DNA of 64,000 nt from Streptomyces sp. yr375 (GTDB lineage: Bacteria > Actinomycetota > Actinomycetes > Streptomycetales > Streptomycetaceae), in contig NZ_FOFF01000038.1 of assembly GCF_900110755.1 (NCBI RefSeq), positions 1 to 64,000 on the forward strand. Direction: 5' to 3'. Position 1 is the first letter of the stretch. Every line of letters begins with the position of its first letter. The notes beneath the pieces were generated by a model. It saw nothing but the letters and a program-made list of their open reading frames with translations. It did not search any database and had not been told where the DNA came from. Shown here piece after piece: positions 25,199 to 33,154 of the stretch. Position numbers and translations under genes: made by a program.

Positions 25199-28100
25199 CT
25201 ATCGGCCCGCACCGACATCCTCGCCGGGCCCTTGCGCGGGGCTTGCCTGCCCGGCCGGTCCCCCGCGGTCGCCGTCGGTGCCGTCTTCCCCGGTCAACAG
25301 GCGCTCCAGCGCGGCACGATCGGGCAGACCCTCCGGTCGGACGACGTCGCCGGTGCGCACATACAGGAACGCCGCTGTGACGGATGCCACGGGCACACCC
25401 TGCTGCTCGGCCCAGGCGAGCCGGTACAGGGCGAGCTGGAGGGGGTCGGCGGTGCGGGCCCGGTGCGTCTTCCAGTCGACGATGTCGTACGTCGCGGAGT
25501 CTCCGTCGCCCTCCTTGTAGACGGCGTCGATACGGCCCCGTACGACGCGGCCGGCGAGGGCGAGCTGGAAGGGGGTCTCGACGCGGTAGGGCGTGCGGTG
25601 GGCGTACTCGGTGCGCTCGAAGGCCTCCTTGAGGTCCTCCAGGTCCTGTTCGTCGGCGATCTCGGCGTCGGCGCCGGGCAGTTCGTCCGGTTCCAGCAGG
25701 GGAAGCGTCAACTCCTCGAAGCGGGCCTCCACCCATGCGTGGAACCGGGTGCCACGGCGCGCGGCCGGTTGTGGGGGGCGTGGCATGGGGCGCGCGAGGT
25801 CCTGTGCGAGACCGTCCGGGTCGGCGGCCAGGCGCAGTACCTGCGAGGCGGTCAGGGTCGTCGGCAGGGGGACGTCCGTGACGCTCCGGCGGGCGCTCAG
25901 CAGCTCTCCGGCAAGCGCGTCGAGGTCGCGGTCCCAGGAGGCGACGGTGCGGGTCTCCTCGGGGGTGAGGGGGGTTGGGCGGGGGCGACCGGGGTGCGGG
26001 CGCGCGGTGGGGGGTTCCGGGGCCGTCGCCTGGTGCGGTACGGCGGGGCGGGCACCGGTCCACTCGTCCCAGTCACCGGGGTCCTCGTCGAACGGGTCGG
26101 CCTCGCCGTAGGGAGGCTGGTCCGCGCCGTGGGGCGGACTGTCCGCGTCGTAAGGCGGCTGGTCCTCGTCGTAGGGCGGCTCGCTCTCCCCGTACGGCAG
26201 CTGGTCCTCGGCGTAGGCGGGCTCGTCCTCGTGCGGTGGTGGGGGCCAGTCCGGGTCTTCGTAGGTGTCCGGGTCATGAGTGGCGGCGGGGTGGCCGTCC
26301 TCGGGTGAGGCGAGGTCCTCCAGGTGGGCGAGGACGGTCTCGGCGGCGGCGCGGCGGCGGGCCAGGGCGGTGTCGTCCAGGGGGAGCGGCCAGACCTGGT
26401 CGGCGGTCGCCCGGTGCAGGGTGGGGTTCTCCGCGTCCTCCTCCGGTTCGTCCGCCCAGGCCTCGATCTCGCCGTGGCCGGCCGCGCAGTGGTCGTGGAG
26501 GGCCTGGAGGAAGTCGGAGGGGCCGCGGCGCTTCTTCTGGGTGGGGCCCCACCAGTGGCCGGAGCCGAGGAGCAGGGAGCGGGGGCGGGTGAAGGTGACG
26601 TAGCCGAGGCGGAGTTCCTCGGTGTGCTGGTGGTCCTTCATGGCCTCGTGGAAGGCCTTCATGCCGCGTGCGTCCCAGGAGTCGAGGTCGGGGAGCGTGT
26701 CGGTGTCGCCGCGCAGTTCGTGCGGCAGCACCTTGGCCTGCGCGGTCCACTTCTCGCGGCCCTGTGCGCTGGGGAAGGTGCCGGTGACCAGGCCGGGTAC
26801 GGCGACGACGTCCCACTCCAGGCCCTTGGACTTGTGGGCGGTGAGCACCTTGACGGTGTTCTCGCCGCCGGGGAGGGCGTTGTCGAGGCCCTTCTCGTAC
26901 TGGGCGGCGGTGCGCAGGAAGCCGAGGAAGGCCAGCAGGCTCGCCTCGCTCTCGCCCGCGGCGAAGGAGGCGGCGACGTCGAGGAAGTTGGACAGGGTCT
27001 CGCGGCGGCGGGCGGCCAGGGCGTGCGGGGACGCCGACAGTTCGACCTCGAGGCCGGTGACGGCCAGGACGCGGTGCAGGACGTCCATCAGGGGGTCGGC
27101 CAGGGAGCGGCGCAGGTCGCGCAGTTCGGTGGCGAGCCGCGCGAACCGCACGCGCGCGTCCGGCGAGAAGGGCAGTCCGTCGCCGCCGTCGCCCCGCGTC
27201 CCGTCGCCGCCGTACAGCGGGGACTCCAGGAACGCGTCGAGGGCGTCCGCGAGCGATATCACCTCGGACGGGTCGACGCCCTCGACGGCCTCGGCGAGGC
27301 GGCGGTCCGGGTCGTCGTCGCCGTCCCCGCGCGCGTGGCTGACGAGCAGCCGTGCCCGGCGGCCCAGGAGGGCGAGGTCGCGCGGGCCGATGCGCCAGCG
27401 CGGGCCGGTGAGCAGCCGGACCAGGGAGGCGTTGGCGCCGGGGTCCTGGAGCACCTCGCAGACGGCGACGAGGTCGGCGACCTCGGGCAGGTGCAGCAGC
27501 CCGGACAGGCCCACGACCTCGACGGGGACGTCCCGGGCGACCAGCGCGCCCTGGATCTGCGCGAAGTCGGTGGCCGTGCGGCACAGGACGGCGATCTCAC
27601 CGGGTGCCGTGCCGGTGCGCACGAGGTGGGCGACGGAGTCGGCGATCCAGTCCATCTCCTCGGCGTGGGTGGCCAGGAGGGCGCAGCGGACCACTCCGTC
27701 GCGTTCGGCGCCGGAGGCCGGGCGCAGGGCCTCCACGCCCGCGTGCATCGCGCGCAGGGGCTCGGCCATGCCGTTGGCGAGGTCCAGGAGGCGGCCGCCG
27801 CTGCGGCGGTTCTCGCTGAGCGACTGACGCCGTGCCCGGCCTCCGTCGGCCTGCGCGAAGTGGTCGGGGAAGTCGTCGAGGTTGGCGACCGAGGCGCCGC
27901 GCCAGCCGTAGATGGCCTGGCAGGGGTCGCCGACGGCGGTCACGGGGTGGCCGGTGCCGCCGCCGAACAGGCCGGCAAGGAGGATGCGCTGCGCGACGGA
28001 GGTGTCCTGGTACTCGTCGAGGAGGACGACGCGGAACTCGTCGCGCAGGATCGGGCCGACTTCGGGGACCTGGCCGAGCTGTGCCGCCATGGCGATCTGG

Positions 28101-28825
28101 TCACCGAAGTCGAGCAGGTCGCGCTCGCGCTTGGCGGTCCGGTAGCGCAGCACCAGGTCGGCCAGTTCGCGGCGGGCGGCGGCGGTCTCGGGCACCTTGC
28201 GCAGGTCGGCGTTGGTGAGTTTGGCGCCCTCCAGGGTGCGCAGCAGCCCGGCGTCCCACGCGCGCAGTTCCTCGGGCCCAACGAGGTGTTCGGCGAGTTC
28301 GGCGTCGAGCGCGAGGAGGTCGCTGATCAGGTCGGCGAAGGAGCGGGTGAGCGACGGGTACGGGCCGGGCGCTTCGCGCAGCACGCGCGCGGCGAGCTGG
28401 TAGCGGGTGGCGTCGGCGAGCAGGCGGGAGGTGGGCTCCAGGCCGATGCGCAGGCCGTGGTCGGTCAGGAGGCGGCCCGCGAAGGCGTGGTAGGTGGAGA
28501 TCACCGGCTCGCCCGGCGGGTTGTCCGGGTCGATGACGTCGGGGTCGGTGACGCCTGCCTTGAGCAGTGCCTTGCGGACGCGCTCCGCGAGCTCTCCGGC
28601 GGCCTTGTTGGTGAAGGTCAGGCCGAGGACCTGTTCCGGGGCGACCTGCCCGGTGCCGACCAGCCACACCACGCGGGCGGCCATCACCGTCGTCTTGCCC
28701 GACCCGGCTCCGGCCACGATCACCTGCGGGGCGGGCGGCGCGGTGATGCAGGCCGTCTGCTCCGGGGTGAAGGGGATCCCGAGGAGCTCCTTGAGCTGCT
28801 CGGGATCGCTGATACGTGCGGGCAT
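25199..28825 (-). CDS. adnB: AdnB subunit of the AdnAB helicase-nuclease
   Basis: A 1208-residue UvrD-like motor fused to a RecB-type nuclease. Walker A GAGSGKT (39-45), DEYQDT (270-275), LTAHKSKGLEWDVV in motif V; nuclease residues Asp1100, Asp1117 and Lys1119 (GRID and DWKT). AdnAB resects double-strand breaks in actinobacteria; in mycobacteria AdnB is the lead motor. Residues 851-922 are an odd acidic linker between motor and nuclease, rich in Asp, Glu, Pro and Tyr, with repeats of the PPYDEDQ type. It lies 111 bp after adnA, the same order as in M. tuberculosis. Confidence 0.93.
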   Translation of the reverse strand: MPARISDPEQLKELLGIPFTPEQTACITAPPAPQVIVAGAGSGKTTVMAARVVWLVGTGQVAPEQVLGLTFTNKAAGELAERVRKALLKAGVTDPDVIDPDNPPGEPVISTYHAFAGRLLTDHGLRIGLEPTSRLLADATRYQLAARVLREAPGPYPSLTRSFADLISDLLALDAELAEHLVGPEELRAWDAGLLRTLEGAKLTNADLRKVPETAAARRELADLVLRYRTAKRERDLLDFGDQIAMAAQLGQVPEVGPILRDEFRVVLLDEYQDTSVAQRILLAGLFGGGTGHPVTAVGDPCQAIYGWRGASVANLDDFPDHFAQADGGRARRQSLSENRRSGGRLLDLANGMAEPLRAMHAGVEALRPASGAERDGVVRCALLATHAEEMDWIADSVAHLVRTGTAPGEIAVLCRTATDFAQIQGALVARDVPVEVVGLSGLLHLPEVADLVAVCEVLQDPGANASLVRLLTGPRWRIGPRDLALLGRRARLLVSHARGDGDDDPDRRLAEAVEGVDPSEVISLADALDAFLESPLYGGDGTRGDGGDGLPFSPDARVRFARLATELRDLRRSLADPLMDVLHRVLAVTGLEVELSASPHALAARRRETLSNFLDVAASFAAGESEASLLAFLGFLRTAAQYEKGLDNALPGGENTVKVLTAHKSKGLEWDVVAVPGLVTGTFPSAQGREKWTAQAKVLPHELRGDTDTLPDLDSWDARGMKAFHEAMKDHQHTEELRLGYVTFTRPRSLLLGSGHWWGPTQKKRRGPSDFLQALHDHCAAGHGEIEAWADEPEEDAENPTLHRATADQVWPLPLDDTALARRRAAAETVLAHLEDLASPEDGHPAATHDPDTYEDPDWPPPPHEDEPAYAEDQLPYGESEPPYDEDQPPYDADSPPHGADQPPYGEADPFDEDPGDWDEWTGARPAVPHQATAPEPPTARPHPGRPRPTPLTPEETRTVASWDRDLDALAGELLSARRSVTDVPLPTTLTASQVLRLAADPDGLAQDLARPMPRPPQPAARRGTRFHAWVEARFEELTLPLLEPDELPGADAEIADEQDLEDLKEAFERTEYAHRTPYRVETPFQLALAGRVVRGRIDAVYKEGDGDSATYDIVDWKTHRARTADPLQLALYRLAWAEQQGVPVASVTAAFLYVRTGDVVRPEGLPDRAALERLLTGEDGTDGDRGGPAGQASPAQGPGEDVGAGR

Positions 28826-28936
28826 GCTGAGAGGCTAGCGGCGGGCACTGACAGTCGGTGCCCCACCGGCCCTCGCAGGGCCTCCCATGGCGTCAGGGGT
28901 GCGAGAAGCGCGGGTCGACGCCGTCGGTGCGGCAGG

Positions 28937-31900
28937 TCACTCGACGATGTGCCGTCCCTCGGGGCGTGCGCTGCACGAGGCACGGAAGGCGCAGTGGGTG
29001 CACTGCTGACCGGCGGTCGGGGTGAACCGCTCGTCGAGGACCTTGCCGGCCGCCGTGGCGAGCAGATCGCCGACCCACTCCCCCTCCAGCGGCTCCTGGG
29101 CCTGCACCTTGGGAAGGGCCTCTCCGCCGTCCTTCTTGGCGGCCCCCTGCCGGAGCTGGACGAGTTCGGCACCGCCCGGTGTGGGCCGTACGCCGTCGAA
29201 GGCCTCGTCGACGGCGCCCTCGCGGACGGCGAGCTGGTAGACGGCGAGCTGGGGGTGGCGCTCCATCTCGCGGGCGGTCGGCGCCTGCTTACCGGTCTTG
29301 AAGTCGACGACGTAGGCGCGGCCTTCGGCGTCGGCCTCCACGCGGTCCATCTGGCCGCGGATGCGCACCTCGTAGTCGCCCGCTTCGAGAGTGACGTCGA
29401 AGTCGTGCTCGCTGGCGACGGGGGTGCGGCCCGTGCGGTCCATCACGTGCCACTTCAGGAAGCGTTCGAGCGCGGCACGCGCGTGTGCCTTCTCCTGTGT
29501 GGACTTCCACGGGGCGTCGAAGGCGAGGGCGTTCCACACGGAGTCGAGGCGCTCCATGAGGACGTCGAGGTCGGCCGGGGTGTGCCCGGAGGCGACCTCG
29601 TCGGCGAGGACGTGCACCACGTTGCCGAAGCCCTGGGCGGCTGTGGCGGGAGCGTCGGCCTTCACCTCGCGGCCCAGGAACCACTGGAGCGCGCAGGTGT
29701 TGGCGAGCTGGTCGAGGGCGCTGCCGGAGAGCACGACGGGCTGGTCGCGGTCGCGCAGCGGGACCTTGCTCTCGGTCGGCTCGAACATGCCCCACCAGCG
29801 GTAGGGGTGGGCTGACGGCACCAGGGGTCTGCCGTCCTCGTCGGCGAGCGCGGCCAGCCGGGCCAGGCGGCGGGCGGCGGCCTCCCGGAGGGGGGCGGAG
29901 GCGCGCGGGTCGACCGTCGTGGCGCGCAGTTCGGCGACCAGCGCGGCGACCGACAGGGGGCGGCGGGGGCGGCCCGTGACGTCCTTGGGTGGGACGCCGA
30001 GTTCGGTCAGGAAGCGGGAGGGCTGGTCGCCGTCGTCGGCGGGCGCCTTGACGGCGGTGACGACGAGGCGCTCACGCGCGCGTGTGGCGGCGACGTAGAA
30101 CAGGCGGCGTTCCTCGGCGAGCAGCGCGCCCGGGGTGAGCGGCTCGGCGAGTCCGTCGCGGCCGATGCGGTCGGCCTCCAGGAGGGAGCCCCGACGCCGC
30201 AGGTCCGGCCACAGGCCCTCCTGGACGCCGGCCACGACGACCAGGCTCCATTCCAGGCCCTTGGCGCGGTGGGCGGTCATCAGGCGTACGGCGTCGGGGC
30301 GCACGGCACGCCGGGTGAGGGTGTCGGCGGCGATGTCCTCGGCCTCGATCTCGGCCAGGAAGTTCAGCGCGCCCCGGCCGCCGGTGCGCTCCTCCGCGCG
30401 CGCGGCGGTGGCGAACAGCGCGCATACGGCGTCCAGGTCCCGGTCGGCGTTGCGGCCGGCCGCGCCGCCGCGCCGGGCCGCCCGCTCCAGGCGCGTGGGC
30501 CAGGGTGTGCCGTCCCAGAGGTCCCACAGCGCCTCCTCGGCGCTCCCGCCGCGCGCGAGGCGTTCACGGGCCGCCGCCAGCAGCGCGCCGAGGCGCTGGG
30601 CGCCACGCGCGTACGTCGGGTCGTGGGTGACCAGCCGCTCCGGCTCGGCGAGGGCGCGCGCGAGCAGTTCGTCGGAGGGCGGCGGCAGCGGGTTGCCCGC
30701 GGCGCGCTCCTCCTCGCGCAGGGCGCGTCCGAGGCGGCGCAGATCGGCGGCGTCCATGCCGGCGAGGGGCGAGGCGAGGAGGGTCAGGGCGGTCTCGGTG
30801 TCGAGCCAGCAGGCGTCCGCGCCCGCGCCCTGGACCATCCCGTCCTCGGTCGCCGCGTCCTCGGCTGCCCCGCCCTGGATGGCCTCCCCCTCTGTCGTCT
30901 CGCCCTGGATGGCCTCCCCCTCGGTCGCCTCGTCCTTTGCTGCCTCGCCCTGGGTGGTCTCGCCCGCCGCCGGTGGTGCGGGGGCCGCCGCGCGTGGTGC
31001 CGCGCTCTCCGCCGAGGGGGTGGACGTCTCTGCCGTCGCCACCGCCCGTAGGGCCGTCAGCAGGGGTGCCACGGCCGGTTCGTGGCGCAGGGGGAGGTCG
31101 TCGCCGTCGATGTCCAGGGGGACGCCCGCGGCGGTGAGGGCACGGCGGACGGTCGGGATCGTCCGGGAGCCGGCGCGCACCAGGACGGCCATGTCACCCC
31201 AGGGCACGCCGTCCTCCAGGTGTGCGCGGCGCAGGATGTCGGCGACGTTGTCCAGTTCGGTGCCGGCCGTCGGGTACGTGTAGACCTCGACGCCGCCTCC
31301 GTCGCGTGCGGCGGCCAGTTCGCGGTGGGCGCGGACCTTCTCGGCCGGCAGGCGGGTCAGGGGCATCCGCTGGGTCAGCAGCCGGGTGGCGGCCAGAAGG
31401 GTCGCGCCGGAGCGGCGGGCGGTGCGCAGGACCTCTACGGGGGCCGGGCGGCCGTCGGGGCGGGGGAAAGCCTGCGGGAAGTCCAGGATGCCGTTCACGT
31501 CGGCGCCCCGGAAGGTGTAGATCGACTGGTCGGGGTCGCCGAAGGCGACCAGGGTGCGGCCGCCGCTGGCCAGCGCGTGCAGCAGCCGCACCTGGGCCGG
31601 GTCGGTGTCCTGGTACTCGTCGACGAACACGGCGTCGTACTGCGCGGCGAGCCGCTCGGCGACCTCGGGGCGGTGGGCGAGCAGGACCGCGCGGTGGACG
31701 AGTTCCGCGTAGTCGATCACGCCGTGCAGGTCGAGCACGTCGAGGTACTCGGCGAGGAAGGCCGCCGCGGCGCGCCAGTCGGGACGGCCGATGCGGTGGG
31801 CGAAGGCGTCCAGGGACGTGGGGTCGAGACCCAGTTCGCGGCTGCGGGCGAGCACCGCGCGGACCTCGTCGGCGAAGCCGCGGGTGGTGAGACAGGCGCG

Positions 31901-32419
31901 CAGTTCGTCCGGCCAGCGCACGTGCGCGAGGCCGAGCCGTTGCAGGTCGAGCTGGCCGGCGAGCAGCTCGCGGACGGCCACGTCCTGCTCGGGGCCGGAC
32001 AGCAGCCGTAGGGGGTCCACGAACAGGTCCGCGTCCTGGTGGGCGCGGATCAGGGCGTAGCAGTACGAGTGGAAGGTGGTCGCCTGGGGTGCGCGGGCCG
32101 CGCCCATGCGATGCGCCATCCGGTCCCGCAGCTCGACGGCCGCCTTGCGGCTGAACGTGAGGACCAGGACGCGCGCGGGGTCACCGCCCCGGGCGACCCG
32201 GGCCGCCACGGACTCGACGAGCGTGGTGGTTTTTCCGGTGCCCGGGCCTGCGAGGACGAGCAGCGGACCGGCACCGTGCTCAACCACGGAGCGCTGTGCG
32301 GCGTCCAGCCGAGGGGGATCCACGCGGGCCGGCGGGGTACGCACCAGTCGGTGAGCGCCACGGTTCCCCTGTCGCCCCTGGGGGTGCGACAGGTGCCTGG
32401 TGGAGGAAGAGGAGCTCAC
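28937..32419 (-). CDS. adnA: AdnA subunit of the AdnAB helicase-nuclease
   Basis: A 1160-residue UvrD-like protein with Walker A GPGTGKT (58-64), DEYQDT, and a C-terminal RecB-type nuclease (Asp1025, Asp1039, Lys1041 of DFKT). Four cysteines (909, 1140, 1143, 1149) have the C-n-CxxC-x5-C spacing of the iron-sulfur 'staple' in AddB/AdnA nucleases. Between the motor subdomains sits a lineage-specific low-complexity insert with TEGEAIQGE-type repeats (encoded near 30850-30990). Start GTG 32419 with no strong ribosome-binding site. First gene of adnA-adnB-M20 peptidase. Confidence 0.92.
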   Translation of the reverse strand: MSSSSSTRHLSHPQGRQGNRGAHRLVRTPPARVDPPRLDAAQRSVVEHGAGPLLVLAGPGTGKTTTLVESVAARVARGGDPARVLVLTFSRKAAVELRDRMAHRMGAARAPQATTFHSYCYALIRAHQDADLFVDPLRLLSGPEQDVAVRELLAGQLDLQRLGLAHVRWPDELRACLTTRGFADEVRAVLARSRELGLDPTSLDAFAHRIGRPDWRAAAAFLAEYLDVLDLHGVIDYAELVHRAVLLAHRPEVAERLAAQYDAVFVDEYQDTDPAQVRLLHALASGGRTLVAFGDPDQSIYTFRGADVNGILDFPQAFPRPDGRPAPVEVLRTARRSGATLLAATRLLTQRMPLTRLPAEKVRAHRELAAARDGGGVEVYTYPTAGTELDNVADILRRAHLEDGVPWGDMAVLVRAGSRTIPTVRRALTAAGVPLDIDGDDLPLRHEPAVAPLLTALRAVATAETSTPSAESAAPRAAAPAPPAAGETTQGEAAKDEATEGEAIQGETTEGEAIQGGAAEDAATEDGMVQGAGADACWLDTETALTLLASPLAGMDAADLRRLGRALREEERAAGNPLPPPSDELLARALAEPERLVTHDPTYARGAQRLGALLAAARERLARGGSAEEALWDLWDGTPWPTRLERAARRGGAAGRNADRDLDAVCALFATAARAEERTGGRGALNFLAEIEAEDIAADTLTRRAVRPDAVRLMTAHRAKGLEWSLVVVAGVQEGLWPDLRRRGSLLEADRIGRDGLAEPLTPGALLAEERRLFYVAATRARERLVVTAVKAPADDGDQPSRFLTELGVPPKDVTGRPRRPLSVAALVAELRATTVDPRASAPLREAAARRLARLAALADEDGRPLVPSAHPYRWWGMFEPTESKVPLRDRDQPVVLSGSALDQLANTCALQWFLGREVKADAPATAAQGFGNVVHVLADEVASGHTPADLDVLMERLDSVWNALAFDAPWKSTQEKAHARAALERFLKWHVMDRTGRTPVASEHDFDVTLEAGDYEVRIRGQMDRVEADAEGRAYVVDFKTGKQAPTAREMERHPQLAVYQLAVREGAVDEAFDGVRPTPGGAELVQLRQGAAKKDGGEALPKVQAQEPLEGEWVGDLLATAAGKVLDERFTPTAGQQCTHCAFRASCSARPEGRHIVE

Positions 32420-32581
32420 GTGGTTCGCCGGTCCTGGTGGGTGTGCTGGTCGGCCGGGGACCGCTGTTTCCGCCCCGTGCCCCTCGAACGTACGTCATGC
32501 CGCCGGCGTGCCCGCTTCCGCCGGTTTCCCCCGTACGGGTCAGCGGAGGCTCCCCTCAGGCACGTCCGATGGCGGAAGCTG

Positions 32582-32968
32582 TCATATGTGACCTTCCGCG
32601 TGTTCGCCGCCGTCCCAGCGCGCCCGCTTCATGTCGAGGCGCGGCACATGGCCCTCGGCGGCCCTGCTCGCCTGCTTCAGCGGTGTGCCCTCGGCGCGGT
32701 AGTGGTCGAGCGCCCGCAGTTCGTGTCCGGGGAGCAGCACGCCGTCCGCGCGCACGACACGCCACCACGGGACGGCTCCCCCGTAGAGGGCCATCACGCG
32801 CCCGACCTGCCGGGGGCCGCCCTCCTGGAGCCACTCGGCGACGTCCCCGTACGTCATGACCCGCCCGGGCGGGATCCGCTCCGCGACCTCGAGGACCCGC
32901 TCGGCGTACTCCGGAAGTGTGTCCGTGTACTCCGCGCGGGCGTCGTCCGGAAGGCTCTGCTCGCTCAT
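32582..32968 (-). CDS. Alkyltransferase-like protein (ATL)
   Basis: A 128-residue MGMT-fold protein. The DNA-binding helix RVMTYGDVAEWL and the arginine-finger segment are kept, but the PCHRV active site of alkylguanine transferases reads PWWRV (67-71), so Trp68 replaces the acceptor cysteine. ATL proteins bind O6-alkylguanine without repairing it and hand it to nucleotide excision repair. The location next to AdnAB and UvrD2 suits a repair role. ATG 32968 is chosen; ATG 32977 is possible. Confidence 0.9.
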   Translation of the reverse strand: MSEQSLPDDARAEYTDTLPEYAERVLEVAERIPPGRVMTYGDVAEWLQEGGPRQVGRVMALYGGAVPWWRVVRADGVLLPGHELRALDHYRAEGTPLKQASRAAEGHVPRLDMKRARWDGGEHAEGHI

Positions 32969-33154
32969 CCGCCCCATAGTGCCGCACGCCACCGACAATG
33001 CGACGGGCCCGCGACCCTGTGTGACCCTCGCCCCCGAGCGGCGCTTCAGGCAGACTGTGCGCCCCCGCATTTGCACCCTGATGCCCCCGTGTGTCGGTGG
33101 GGCATGCCACCATCGTGCGGGCGGTGACCGGTGATACGAGACCAAGAAGAGGCG

